A stretch of 64,000 nucleotides of DNA from Paraspadella gotoi (taxonomy: Eukaryota > Chaetognatha): assembly GCA_051294375.1 (NCBI GenBank), contig CM119265.1, positions 28,851,167-28,915,166 on the forward strand, given 5' to 3'. Positions 45,060 through 56,084 of the stretch are shown one piece after another. The notes under the pieces were generated by a model. It did no database searches, was not told the origin of the DNA, and saw nothing but the letters and a program-made list of their open reading frames with translations. Positions within the stretch are counted from its first letter, which is position 1; every line of letters begins with the position of its first letter. The translations under genes and the position numbers were made by a program.

Positions 45060-46290
45060 ACGAATCGAAAGAATAGTTCCAATAGAAAAAAAAATTGTTA
45101 GAATTCCTGACCTAGAAAAAAAGAAAAGAAAAAAAAATTGTAAAAAAATAAAAAAATAAAATCAAAAAAATTAAAAAAAAGAGAAAAAGAAAAGAAATTA
45201 AGAGGATTATCGAAGTTTCCATCCTACATCGCGTGAGGCAGTTATTGATTTCACAATCCGTTTTCCCGTCACAGGTTTGCCACTTGTCATCACCTTCAGA
45301 TCATGTCCATCATGTCCTTTTTCCACTAGTCCCTCGTTTTTCACTTCCTCATGTTTTACACTTCTCCTCTTTTGCCTATCCCTGACCCTATTAGTTTCAC
45401 ACCTACCTCGTCTCCCACATCTAAGTACAACTTCACAGAAAAGCATAGATAGAGGAAGATGAGGCGAGACTTAAAGGGAAGGGAGGAGGCAGGAGTAGGA
45501 GGAACCAAGAGGAGTAAGAAGGAAAGAAGGAAAGAAGGAACAAAAGATGCGAGTATCAATTTGGAGGAAATTTTTTTAAAAAAATGGTTTGACCTCTTAT
45601 AGAAAGGAAAGAGGGGAGAGAAGGAGAGGGAGAGAAGAAGAAGAAAGGGAGGGAAGAGGGGAGAGCAAGAGCAAGGAAGATGAGAAAGAGAATGAAGAAG
45701 AGGAAAGGCAGACGGATAGGAAGAAGAGAGGGAGAAAGAGAAGGAAAGGAAGTGGGGAAGAAACAGGAAGAGGAAAAGAGAGTTGAAGAATTGAGCAAAG
45801 AGGAAAGAAGGAGAGGAAGGAGGGAAAAAGAGAGGTTAAAGGAGAAGGAAGAAAAGGTGAGGAAGAGGTAGAGGGAGAGGGAGAGTAAGAGGAAAGAGGG
45901 AAAGAGTGAGGAAGAGGAGAGGAAGAGGGAAGAGGGAGAGAAAGAACGAGAGGATGAATCGAAGAGAAGCGGAAAGAGAAAAAAGAAAAGGAAAATTAAC
46001 AAAGAAAAGCAAAGATCATAAATAAGAGAAAAAGGATTGAGAGGAAAATCGTGGAAAAGGGAGGAAAGAAAAATAAGAGGAAAAAAGGATGAGAGGTAAA
46101 ATCGAAAATCGGAAAAAGGGAGAGGAATGCTGAGAAAAAGGAAAAAAGGAAAAAAGAAGTAGCAAAAGAGAAAGAGCAAGTATGAAGATGAGTAATTAAA
46201 GGAGAGAAGAAAAAAGAAAAAGAAAGAAGAGAGGTAGAAGAGAAGAGGAAAGAGAAGATTGAAGAAAAGGTGAGGAAGGAGAAAGAAGGG
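45060..46290. other. Conserved patch then purine-rich tract of right arm
   Basis: 45,210-45,460 is single-copy-like and conserved with 28,011-28,250. 45,470-46,290 is G/A-rich, mirroring 27,181-28,010. The long frames are translated repeat. Confidence 0.55.
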
Positions 46291-46954
46291 GCAAGCATTC
46301 CCTCCAAGGATCAGAGGCGCCAAAGGCCGAGGACGATTTCAAGTGGAACGGGAAACACAAAGATGGAAATGGGGGAATGGAAAAGGGAGAATTTAAAAAG
46401 GGAAAGAGATAAAAGGGAAAGAGTTAAACAGGGAAAGAGGAAGGGAAAGAGGAAAAGGGAGAGGGAAAGGGGCAGCAGAAAAGGGAAAGAGAGAGTGGGA
46501 AATTGAAAAAGGGAAAAGAGAGAATGAAATTCGGAGAGGGAAAGGAAGAGTGGAAAGGGAGGATTGGAAATGGGATAGTGGAAATGAAAGAGTAATCAGA
46601 GAGAGGACTTGGAGAGTGGAAAACGGAGAATGGAAAAAGGAAATAGAAATGGGAGAGATGAAAGGAGAGAGGAAATGGAGAGCGGGCAAAACGTATAAAA
46701 TGGCGGAATTGACGTTTATTCTTTGAATCTAGATTTTCCAAATATGGCGGGAAACTTTTTATAATACTTCTACACGGCGAGCAGTTATACCTTTCACGGC
46801 GAATTCGGAGATTACTTCTGTCTGAGTAGAAATAGTCGAGGAATGGCGTCATGACCGAAGCCGCGCTGCGGCGAAGTTCTCAGCGGCGAAAAAGTCTCTC
46901 CCATGTTTTAACGGCACAAGCGGGAACTCGTAAAGCTGGTCGCTCTCTCTCTCT

Positions 46955-47020
<66 letters not shown>

Positions 47021-47560
47021 AGCAGACGCTCCCCAGCCCCGAGCCCCACCCTCCCTATCTAGTCAGACCCACCGCTGCGGAAAAAGGAGGTTGTCTCTGG
47101 CAACAAGCAATTAGACCCAATTGTCGAGAGGCAAGACAGAAGATATGGAAGATTGATGTATGGGGGCTGAGTTTGAAGTGAGCTGAGGAGGAGGAGGAGG
47201 GGGAAGGAGGAGGGGAGGAGGAGGGGAGAGGCGAGGGTTGAGGAAAGGTAAGAAAAGAAAAGGGAGGAAAAAGAAAAAGGAGAAAAAAGCAAAGGGAAGA
47301 ACAAAAGGGAGAAAAAATAAAAGGGAGGAAAAAGAAAATGGAAAAAAAGGGAAGAGAAAAAATGGAGGAAAAAGAAAAAGGAGGAAAAATAAAAGAAGAA
47401 AAAAGGTTTCTTTATCTCTTGTCTCTCGTTTTGTGCGCAGTAAATTATATTTTTCGTTTATTTTAAGACACAATTTTTTGAAAAGAGGAATGTGGTCTCT
47501 GACTCTGGTCTCAAGTTGTCTCTCTCTTTTGTTTTTATACTTTTATTTTATCTTTTTCTT

Positions 47561-47595
<35 letters not shown>

Positions 47596-47602
47596 CTCTC
47601 TC

Positions 47603-47641
<39 letters not shown>

Positions 47642-47773
47642 TTCTCTCTTTCTCTCTTCTCACTCTCTCAGTACAGCGCTAAAGATCTTTTTGGCGCCTT
47701 TCATCACTCTTTTAAACTATTAAGGATCCAGTTACCTCTTCTCTCTCTCTCTCTCTCTTTCTCTCTTCTCTCT

Positions 47774-47809
<36 letters not shown>

Positions 47810-48130
47810 ACTCTCTTCTCTCTTTCTCGTCTTCTCTTTCTCTTTCTTGTTCTTTTAGTTTTTGTATTTTTGTATTTTCTGTTTTTTGTTGACTTAAAAG
47901 CCTAAATTACAAGTTTAAAATTTATTTCGTTTGTCTCTATTGTTTTATTTTTTTATTTATTTTCTTCTTTCGGTCTCAAGAAATAACCTCATGTTTCCGT
48001 CGCCAAAAAGATCGAGGAAAAAAAGGCTTTTTTTGTGTATTCGGGCTGCGGTCATTTTTAGACTGAATGTTGACCCCGCATTGGGTCTGACATTGCGGTC
48101 CCGGTTTTCATTATAATTTATACAAAATAT
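46290..48130. other. Right-arm mixture of GA, CpG-rich and CT blocks
   Basis: GA-rich 46,375-46,690, CpG-rich 46,730-46,940, (CT)n 46,943-47,019, G/A-rich 47,180-47,400, CT-rich 47,518-47,830, conserved patch 47,960-48,120. All are mirrored in the left arm. No exon supported. Confidence 0.5.
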
Positions 48131-48538
48131 TCTTTGTTAGATATTTTACATCCTTCTTTTCCTTCTTTCCTTTCTCTCTTTACTTTTCTTTTCTTTTCTT
48201 TTTTCCCTTTCTTTTCTTTTCTTTTTTTTTCTTTCTTTTCTCATCTCTTTTCTTTTTTTCTTTCCTTTTCTCATCTTTTTCTCTTCTCATCTACCAAAAT
48301 ACTTTTTAGATATTTTAACATCTTCTTTCCTTTTTTCTTCTCTCTGTTCCCTTTTCTTTTCTTTTTTCCTTTCTTTTCTTTTCTTTTTCCTTTCTTTTTC
48401 TTTTCTTTTCTCTTTTCTTATTTTACATCTTCTTTTCCATTCTTCTTTCTCTCTCTTCCTTTTTTTATTTCTTTTTTTCTTTTTTCTTTTCTCTTTGCTT
48501 TTCTTTTCTTTTCATTTCTTTTTTTTTCTTTTTTCTTT

Positions 48539-48570
<32 letters not shown>

Positions 48571-48770
48571 CTTTTTTTTCCTTCTTTTCTTTTCTTTCTT
48601 CTTCTTTTTTTTCTTTTCTTTTCTTTTCCTATTTTTCTTATATTTTCTCTCTATTTATTTCTTTTCCTTTCCTTTCCTTTCTTCTCTTTTCTTTTTTTTT
48701 CTCTTTTCCTTTTCTTTTCCTTTATTTTCCTTTTCTTTTTCTTTTTTTCTTCTCTTTCCTCGCTTGCCCT
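48130..48770. repeat. (TTTTC)-type pyrimidine tract
   Basis: Mirror of the A-rich purine tract at 24,330-25,080. Confidence 0.85.
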
Positions 48771-48906
48771 TTCTCTCTTCTTTCCTCGTTAAATCGAACA
48801 CGACTTTCACCTCAACAAATTAACTGCGAATTTCGTAATTTCTTTAACGAGGAAATAAAAAAAAAGGATAAGAGAAAAACAAGAGAAAAAAAGAGATAAG
48901 TTGCGA

Positions 48907-48907
<1 letters not shown>

Positions 48908-48955
<48 letters not shown>

Positions 48956-49030
48956 GCGCATTTAAAATCAGGAAACATAATGGAGAGAGAGACAGAGAGG
49001 GGGAGAGAGAGAGAGAGAGAGAGAGAGCGA
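48908..49030. repeat. (GA)n at the outer palindrome edge
   Basis: GA tracts around a conserved 40-bp piece. Homology with the left arm ends here. Confidence 0.85.
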
Positions 49031-49394
49031 GTGAGAGTGAGAAGCAGAAAATAAGATCGTGATACCTAACTAGTGAACATAAAATCAGTAAAGAAATCAA
49101 TTTATTAAAGGAAAAATATTTGTAGGAAAATATAATCAAAACGACAATTACTGACATGACATAAATGACATTTAGAAACCCTTTATTGCAATATACAATA
49201 TATACATTACAATATACAATTCTACAAATTCTTGTTACCTCTCTACATTTTTATAGAACGTTATGGAGAGTAGTGAAAATTCTAAAAGACAATTATGAAC
49301 AACTACTCTTTAATATTACTTTTTTATAACATCCCCAACACATTTTATAACTCCAAGTATTCTGTTATTGCCTCTACCTTTCTTTCTTACCTCT
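49031..49394. other. AT-rich single-copy stretch
   Basis: Includes imperfect repeats of aatatacaat at 49,188-49,220. No gene seen. Confidence 0.5.
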
Positions 49395-49835
49395 TATCCC
49401 TTCTAAAAGGATTTCTTCACCTCTTTGTTCTCTCCTCTACTTCTCTTTTTCTGACCTTGCCTCTTCTAAAAACTTTCCTCACCTCTCTGCTCTCTCCTTT
49501 CCTCCACCTTTCTTTCCTCTCCTTCACCTCTTTCTCACTCTCCCACCCCATCTCTCCTTTCATCCACGCTCTCTTTAACTCCATCCATCCTTCTTGTACT
49601 TCTCTTTCTCCAACCCTGTCCCCTCTCATCAACTTCTTTTTAACCCATCCACCTCTCTATTAACCTCCATCCACCTCTTACTTCTCTTCTCCAACCCGTG
49701 TCCCCTCTCATCAACTTCTCAATTAACTCCATCCACCTCTCTATCTAAACTCCATCCACCTCTTTCTTCTCTCTCCAACCCTGTCCCTCTCATCAACTTC
49801 TCTATTAACTCCTTCTACCTCTCTTTTTTCCCCAC
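49395..49835. repeat. Intronic pyrimidine minisatellites (about 77 and 84 bp units)
   Basis: First, a roughly 77-bp unit marked by CTTCTAAAA(g/a) at about 49,402 and 49,464. Then a roughly 84-bp unit marked by CCAACCC(t)GTCCC at about 49,610, 49,692 and 49,777. The array runs directly into the splice acceptor of the exon at 49,843. Confidence 0.75.
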
Positions 49836-49842
49836 CCTTCAG

Positions 49843-49962
49843 GCGAATCTCTTACTCTGGCGGGGGACGCCGTTCATGGTCCTCCATCGGCCTACTGGAA
49901 GGAAGAAAGCGAGTGGAAGACTTTTCTATCTTATTTGGACTCTGTGGTCTTATATATTTCAG
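49843..49962 (+). CDS. Internal exon of an unrecognised protein (exon a)
   Basis: A polypyrimidine tract and CAG precede a 120-bp open segment that ends TTTCAG and is followed by a good donor, gtgagc. The frame that begins after two exon bases has no stop and gives 39 residues of ordinary protein composition, including YWKEESEWKTFLSYLDSV. The other two frames are also open but are low in acidic residues. The exon is phase-symmetric, entering and leaving in phase 1. The next open block (50,156-50,543) continues the plus-strand gene. I do not recognise the family. The upstream exon was not found; the preceding 0.4 kb is minisatellite. Confidence 0.55.
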
Positions 49963-50155
49963 GTGAGCAGATGGTACAGATGGGATAAAGTGGGATAAAG
50001 ATCGGAAAGAGACAGGAAAGAAATTACGATAGAGAGGGAAAAAATAGGATGGGAAAGACTCTTTCTATGTCTTCGACTTAAACCCGCATAAATTTTCTAA
50101 TATATTAATTAATTATTAATATTAATTATCTATCTCCCCCTCCACTCAACTTTAG

Positions 50156-50543
50156 GGAACTTACCTTCCCCACCGGGGGGGAACAGGGATGTGTCTCGGG
50201 CGTCCTCCAATTCCAAAACTCTCCTCCTCCCCTTCCTCCTCTCTTCATCTTCCTCTTCCTCGGACTCTTCCTCTCCCGCCTTCCTCGCCGGGGTCCTCTC
50301 CGCGCCGTCGCCGCCGGAAACGCTGCTCCGCGCTCATCCTCGCCGCCGCCCTCCGCCGCGTCTCCGCCGTCTGCTTCCGGCGACGCCACGCGAGCGAACG
50401 CGAGCAAGACTCGGCGCGAGGCGTGGTACTTTGGCGAGAGAGACTTCCGGAGTTTGGGTTTATATCGGAGCGAATTTCCTGTTTTCGTCAATTCGCCGAC
50501 GCTGGGGACGGACAGGAATTCGCCGGCCGTGGTAGTGAGGAAG
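50156..50543 (+). CDS. Exon b of the unrecognised protein, with a likely frameshift
   Basis: The acceptor is actttag before 50,156. The donor is gaag|gtgaga after 50,543. The exon is GC- and CpG-rich, unlike its surroundings. Its last 40 or so codons, in the frame ending AAG at 50,543, read like real protein, including REAWYFGERDFRSLGLYR. They follow a Ser/Pro/Ala-rich disordered stretch. Exon a joins in a frame one base out, which gives a Ser-run version of the first half. A one-base error in the run of seven Gs at about 50,175, or in the Ser-rich part, would reconcile them. The exon ends in phase 0, which fits exon c exactly. Confidence 0.6.
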
Positions 50544-50579
50544 GTGAGAGAAGAAAGGAAAGGGGGGGAAAGGGCGCAA

Positions 50580-50810
50580 AAACGATTATTGAGTTCTTAA
50601 ATCTCATTTACATATTGTAGCAGTTTTATATTAATTTCTTATTTTGATACGGTTTTTATAGAAGTCTTTTTTACTATTTTTAGCAATTACTTTTAAAAGG
50701 GGCTTAAATAATTAATTAAGTTTTCTAATTAATATTTCAAAATATCTTATTGTTTTTGTAGGAGCCTTTATGAAATGGAAGTTTTGTCTTATTCTCGCAT
50801 TAAACTGTAT
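50580..50810 (+). repeat. Dispersed repeat in the intron after exon b
   Basis: Diverged copy of 9,020-9,260 and 20,660-20,880 (ctcatttacatatt, tacggttttt, gaagtctt words in order). Confidence 0.55.
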
Positions 50811-50954
50811 CATGTTTGATAAGAACATTGTTATTTTTATTTGTTTATGTTTAATTGACTTGTTTTTAGTATTAAAATTTAAAAAAAAATATCTATTCAA
50901 AAATACTTTATTAAACGGTTTAAAGGACGTAAATTAATTGTAATGTTTATCGTA

Positions 50955-51531
50955 TCTCTCTCTCTCCCCCCCCTCCCCTCCTTTTCCCCCCCTCTCTCCT
51001 TTCTTCCCCCCCTCTCTCCCTCTTCCCCCCTCTCTCCTCTTCCCCCTCTCTCCTCTTCCCCCTCTCTCCCTTGCCCCCCCTCTCTCCTCTTCCCCCCTCT
51101 CTCCTCTTCCCCCCCTCTCTCCTCTTCCCCCTCCTCTCCTCTTCCCCCTCTCTTCCTCTTCCCCCCCTCTCTCCTCTTCCCCCCTCTCTCCTCTTTCCCC
51201 CCTCTCTCCTCTTCCCCCCCTCTCTCCTCTTCCCCCCCTCTTCTCTTCCCCCCCTCTCTCCTCTTCCCCCCCCCCTCTCTCCTCTTTCCCCCCCTCTCTC
51301 CCTCTCTCCCCACCTCTCTCCTCTTCCCCCCCTCTCTCTCTTCCCCCCTTTCCTCTTCCCCCCCTTCTCTCCTCTTCCCCCCTCTCTCCTCTTCCCCCCC
51401 CTCTCCTCTTCCCCCCCTCTCTCCTCTTCCCCCCTCTCTCCTCTTCCCCCTCTCTCCTCTTTCCCCCTTCTCTCCCTCTTCCCCCCCTCTCTCCTCTTCC
51501 CCCCTCTCTCTCTTCCCCCCTCTCGCTCCGT
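50955..51531. repeat. C-rich polypyrimidine minisatellite fused to a splice acceptor
   Basis: About 575 bp with virtually no purine, made of roughly 30 units of CCCCCCTCTCTCCTCTTC of 17-21 bp. C runs of 4-8 make the other strand strongly G-rich (G-quadruplex or triplex prone). It ends just before tccgtccccag and the next exon. The Arg/Gly/Glu-rich or Pro/Leu/Ser-rich frames across it are translated repeat. Confidence 0.9.
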
Positions 51532-51537
51532 CCCCAG

Positions 51538-51665
51538 ATTCCGCCCTGGTTTCACAGTAAAGCTTTCGACTACGAGGAATCCAAATTCCTTCCAAGGCGA
51601 CTCAAGATCCTTCTCTTCTCGACGGACCATTTTGACCTCACCGATCAGACTCAGCTTCGCCAAAG
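51538..51665 (+). CDS. Exon c of the unrecognised protein
   Basis: Acceptor cgtccccag, then 128 bp open in phase 0, matching the end of exon b, then a donor at caaag|gtgggg. It encodes 42 residues of well-mixed composition beginning IPPWFHSKAFDYEESKF, followed by a basic and then an acidic Asp/Gln-containing stretch. It ends in phase 2. Of the three exons this is the clearest, because splice sites, phase and composition agree. No domain or catalytic motif is recognised. No following exon could be placed with confidence; the next 2 kb are AT-rich, AAAC repeat and CT repeat. Confidence 0.65.
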
Positions 51666-52428
51666 GTGGGGTCTCATTACCATTCGCCAGTTCATCACGT
51701 TGTGTCCATTGTTGGATTGAGATTCTATGAATTGTGCGGTAGAGAGAGAGAGGTCGGTAAAGGGGAGAGAGAGTGAGGAGAGAGAGAGAGAGGAGAGAAA
51801 ATTGTTCAGACAAAATATGATTAAGGAAAGGGGTTTTTATATTTTTTTAATTTTGTTTTGTTAATTGCATTATTTGATGTTATTTTTATTAAAGTTTTAA
51901 AACGATTTTTTAATCGCATTTCTAAGACTTATTAATGTTTCTAAAATTAAGTTTAATTATTTTATTTTACTCACTTTTTTGATATTTTCTGATTAGGTTA
52001 ATTTTCTCCACCCCCCTTTTTTCCCGCCGAACTCCATGACCAACTGCATTTATTACATCATTTTTGAAAAAAATGTATTCATATTTTCATCGTATACAGT
52101 GCAAAAAATAAGTCAGAAAATGTTGCGCTCCATCATTTTTTTTAAATTTTTGTTTACAAATTCGTTGGGAACTAATAAGTTCATTTTTATCATCATTTTA
52201 ATTAATTATCATAACTCTCATTTGACAAATATTAAAAAAAGCCAGTATAGACTTCTTCATCATCTCTCTCTCCTCTTTTTTCACTTCCGGGGCGTCAATG
52301 AGTGCCCCACCCTTCGACGAGACAAGCCCTTTTCCTCATGTCCCATGTCCCATGTCCCAATGTCGCCCTGTTCGTCTTCCGGTCCTTCCTCTGGCCTTTT
52401 TCTTGTCCTGAACCCAAAATGATCCCCA
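51666..52428. other. Intron or intergenic stretch
   Basis: GA-rich 51,740-51,800, then AT-rich. A threefold catgtccc repeat lies at about 52,339-52,362. No supported exon. Confidence 0.5.
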
Positions 52429-52429
52429 C

Positions 52430-52735
52430 CTCCAAAAAAAAAAACAAAAACAAAAAATTCACGCGAGGGGAGGTCAAAACAAAACAAAAAAACAAACGAA
52501 AACAAAAACAAACAAAACAAATAGACCAAAAAGAAACATTACCAAAAAACAACAAACAAACAAACAAACAAACAAACAAAACAAACAAACAAAACAGAAC
52601 AAAACAAACAAAACAAACAAAAACAAACAAAACAAACAAAATAAATAAAACAAAACAAAACAACAAAACAACAAAACAAGCCAAAGCCAAACAAAGCAAA
52701 CAAACAAACAAAAATAAAAAACAAACAAAAACAAC
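52430..52735. repeat. (AAAC)n tract
   Basis: About 300 bp of AAAC/AAAAC repeat with few G or T bases. The Phe/Cys/Leu-rich reverse frames are translated repeat. Confidence 0.92.
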
Positions 52736-52850
52736 GTTGGCCTTCTAGTCCTCGCCTCTCTTCATCCCAGTTATGAAATTAGTTTTTCGCCTTTGGCTCA
52801 AATCCGTTATTTTATTTTTTTAAATAAAAAAAGTCAGTTAAATATATTTT

Positions 52851-52918
<68 letters not shown>

Positions 52919-53865
52919 CTCCTCTCTCTATCTCTCTAAATCTGATTACACTAGTCTTTTTGTTTTATTTGTTTTTTTAATAACAATATCTTGTACAGTT
53001 ATTTCGCAGTAGAAAAAAAATAAAAATATAAAATATTAAAAATCCGATTCAGGTTTGCTTATATTTTTTTTTTTAAATTCTGTTTAATTAATTATAAAGC
53101 GTCTAATGTTAAATTTTTTATTTTTACTTGTCCAGTTTTAAACTGAATTTAACATTTAAATGTCATTCTCGTACTTTATCTTTTAAAATAAAATTATTCT
53201 TTTCGCGATCAAGGATTTTGATTTCATGGACTTTTGTTTTTAAAGATGGCGCTCGTTTCGTATGGGTCATTAAATGATTTTAAAAATACAATTCTTGTAC
53301 GGATATTTTTTATGATTATTATTATTATTAATTATTATTATTTATCTCAGTACAACCCAAATTTCTTCTCTCTCTCAAAAAATATTTTGTTATTTCGTAT
53401 TATTTCTTCCGTCTGTTGACGAAAAAAAAAAATCGTGCCAGTCAAATTTAAACAAAAATCATCGTTTAATTAAAACTAATGAATAATAAAAGTTAAGCTA
53501 AGTTTTCCTTAGGGCTGGCGCACATTTTAACTTACAAATGTTGGGGATTTTCGCTACGACATGAAAGTCATGAATAAAATTAATATTGAAAAATAAAACC
53601 CAAACGTAAAAACAGTCCTTTTAATTCAAGTACATCAACAGAATGATGAATTAGAAAAAAAAAAGTTAGAAAGCTCGTAGGTAAAAGTTAATTCATACTA
53701 TTTTGTACTATACGGAAATGATAAGGTTCTAGTTATAAGTCATTTTCGTTTCTTCTGGACGAGATATTGTACTACAGGACCGAGTACATGGTCAATGTAA
53801 ACGTCGAAGTTCGAGGCAATAGTCGGATGAAGTCGTTTATTGTAGAAACAAGACGAATCCAGAGA
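52736..53865. other. AT-rich stretch with one CT microsatellite
   Basis: (CT)n at 52,855-52,936. The rest is AT-rich with an (ATT)n run near 53,310-53,342. A short ATG frame at 53,246 has no donor or partner exon. Confidence 0.5.
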
Positions 53866-53869
53866 ATCA

Positions 53870-53935
53870 CGCCTAGGATTTAGAGATTAGAGGATTAAGG
53901 ATTAGAGTTAGAGGATTAGATTGGGGAAGGATTAA
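53870..53935. repeat. GGATTA/TTAGAG telomere-like tract
   Basis: Words aggatta, ttagagg and ggattagag recur for about 65 bp. Same style as 32,100-32,260. Confidence 0.45.
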
Positions 53936-54089
53936 TGAAGCGTGAAAACTCATGCGTTCAAGCAAATAAGAGCAAAGTAAAAGTTTGAAATGATACAATT
54001 GTCAATTGAGCACCCCAAATGTAAACACATGATCCGATCAGAATAACGGAAACGGATATAAAATTAAACCAGATGGGTGAGGAGTCTTT

Positions 54090-54240
54090 AGTCATTATCT
54101 TGTTAAGAGTGGATGGAGGCCTTAAAACCAACAAAGGATGTCCAAGTTAGGGACAAGATAGCTTATTTATGTGAATGAATGGATAATATTTATATTCGTT
54201 TGTACAAATTTCAAAGATACAAATTTGAGAATTAAGATTC
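54090..54240 (+). repeat. Dispersed repeat R1
   Basis: Core ccaagttagggacaagatag at about 54,141, followed by a cttatttat and a gtttgtac word as at 35,362-35,430. Confidence 0.6.
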
Positions 54241-54610
54241 AACGCGAACCAAGACACTTATTTTTTTAAAAGTGGTCGCACTTAATTCCGCGATTCGTTT
54301 TCAAATGAGACCCTCAACTTTAGTCGGGAATTGCAAACAAAACCCTTAAGACCCGTTCCATGGCTGCTGAGGGGTTAAAGAAAGTTGCGGATCGCACTCT
54401 TCAGCCCAAAGCAAACAATCCGAAATCGGGCGATTTAGTCCACCACGTGAATTTGCGTAGCCCTCTTATCTTTTTCGACCTTGCGGCGTTTTGGGTCCAA
54501 GCGAAAAACTCATGGAGCGAAGAGGCGACGCTGATCAGAAATTGAAAATTCGAGCCGAAATGTAGCAGTTGCGATTCAGGGGCTCGGAGGTGAATTTGAT
54601 GATAGAGAAC

Positions 54611-54612
<2 letters not shown>
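54241..54612. other. Single-copy stretch, no gene accepted
   Basis: CpG-bearing sequence with a 61-codon frame (54,360-54,545) that lacks splice signals, family resemblance or a neighbour. It could equally be non-coding. Confidence 0.4.

Positions 54613-54686
<74 letters not shown>
54613..54686. repeat. (GA)n microsatellite
   Basis: GA run with two CGAGAG interruptions. Confidence 0.92.
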
Positions 54687-54690
<4 letters not shown>

Positions 54691-54954
54691 ACGAATTCTT
54701 TTAATAGTCCTAATCCTTCAATGTAACATATGCAATATCTAACAAAACAAAACATCTGGACTCAAATAACTAAGAGTAAGAATCGAATATTCCCCAGCCA
54801 TAACAATCAATACCAATCATTACCAATCCATTGAACTATCTCTTCTCTCACCAATCACCCAGCTCACCATGTTTATCTGCGACTTTTTCCGAAACGAGGA
54901 TAAAACTTCCCTTTCTTTTGTCCCAATGACCGAATGATCTCCCAACGACTTCTC

Positions 54955-55205
54955 TTTTGTTCGTTAGATGTGTTAACGGTTTCGTTCTTTTGTTCGTTAG
55001 TGGTTTCTATTGTTCGTTTAGTCGCGTTGTGCTTTTTGTTCATTAGTTGCTTCGTTCTTTGTTCGTTAGTGGTTTTCTCATTTTTGTTCATTTTGTCGCT
55101 TTGTGCTTTGTTTCGTTAGTTTGGCTTTGTTCTTTTGTCGTTAGTGGTTTCTCATTTTGTTCCTAGTTGCTTTGTGCTTTTGTTCGTAAATTGGCTTTCT
55201 TTTTT
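54955..55205. repeat. About 70-bp minisatellite (TTTTGTTCGTTAGTGGTTT)
   Basis: About 3.5 units sharing ttgttcgttagtggttt(c) followed by gtcgctttgtgcttt. Confidence 0.75.
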
Positions 55206-55331
55206 CTTCATTGATTTTAGATTCTTTCTTTTCGACGTCGAATTTTCAAAAGATTGTGAAATTTTCTTCTTTGAATTCGAATTTCTCGTCGTCGTCGTTT
55301 TTGGAGTCGGTGAAATTCTCCTGTCGAATTA

Positions 55332-55490
55332 AGGGAGAGAGTAAAAGTTAAACAAAGTAAAAGTAAAGTGGAGAGAAGAAGTAAAAGAGAACAATTAAAA
55401 AGGGGAGAGGAGGAAGTAAAAAGAGAACAAAGTAAAGGGGAGAGAGTAAGTAAAGAGAACAATGTTAAAAGGAGAGAGAGGAACGTAAAT
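55332..55490. repeat. Purine-rich minisatellite (GTAAAGAGAACAA..GGGGAGAG)
   Basis: About four units of 35-50 bp. Confidence 0.7.
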
Positions 55491-55861
55491 AATAATTATT
55501 TTATATAATAAGGGATTCCCAGTTAATTTTTATTTTAATGGTTTGTAAATGAATTTTAATTAATTTAAGTAATTAATGAGTTATTAAATTAAAAATGATT
55601 TTCTTTTTTTTAAAAGATTCGTTTTTTACTGAAGTGAATTTTGGATGACCATGTAAAGAAAGGTTTACATAAGTAATATAAATATTATTTTATTGAAATT
55701 AATTTTAATAAAACGTCCAGCATTATTTGGGTCGCTCGCAAACGGATACGGGGGTACTTTAGCTCAAACAGCAACCGAGACCGAACACTTCAAACCTCCA
55801 CTTTAAAAAATTGCTGCAACGAAATTTAGTTAGGACAACAATAGTTATTTTAAAATAAAGG
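55491..55861. other. AT-rich stretch
   Basis: No gene seen. It contains the downstream flank of the minus-strand polyadenylation signal. Confidence 0.5.
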
Positions 55862-55867
55862 TTTATT
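55862..55867 (-). terminator. Polyadenylation signal AATAAA (minus strand)
   Basis: AATAAA on the minus strand, 70 bp past the stop codon of the exon at 55,938-56,059. This is a normal distance for an animal 3' UTR. Confidence 0.5.
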
Positions 55868-55937
55868 CAATAAAGAAAACAAAAGAGCTACTGAAGCAAA
55901 AAAGGAATTAAAAAAACAAACAAAATACTAACGCGAA

Positions 55938-56059
55938 CTACGGAAGTGAATTGCTGGCGAATCGTTGATAAACCGCAGCGAAAATAAGCGTCATTGGGAT
56001 TTCCACATCACGAATGTTCGTTTCGTTGGTGAGATGGGCGATTTTGTTGCATCGTTTTC
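55938..56059 (-). CDS. Terminal exon of an unrecognised minus-strand gene
   Basis: On the minus strand a TTATTTTCAG acceptor is followed by a segment with one fully open frame. That frame starts after two bases and ends with a TAG stop at 55,938-55,940, with AATAAA 70 bp further on. The 39 residues include KRCNKIAHLTNETNIRD and a short hydrophobic stretch. It lies 420 bp downstream of the hyaluronidase-like exon at 56,479-56,614 in the same orientation, but the sequence is not a hyaluronidase C terminus I recognise, and the splice phases do not agree as written. It may belong to that gene after decay or sequence error, or be a separate gene. Confidence 0.5.
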
Positions 56060-56084
56060 CTGAAAATAAATTAGTTAAATGGAA

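Noticed and set aside
50897-51813. Frames of 205-288 codons on both strands, rich in Pro/Leu/Ser or Gly/Glu/Arg
   Set aside because: Translation of the C-rich minisatellite; only the short 51,538-51,665 part is accepted as an exon.
52295-52734. Cys/Phe/Leu-rich reverse frames
   Set aside because: The AAAC repeat read on the other strand. The adjoining charged stretch (52,281-52,420) has a CAG acceptor, but it overlaps a threefold catgtccc repeat and has no partner exon.
53246-53419. ATG frame beginning MALVSYGS
   Set aside because: The start looks protein-like, but the frame soon becomes Ile/Tyr-rich AT sequence with an (ATT)n run, and no donor or following exon was found.
54360-54545. 61-codon ATG frame of mixed composition
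   Set aside because: No splice signals, no recognised motif and no neighbour on the same strand.
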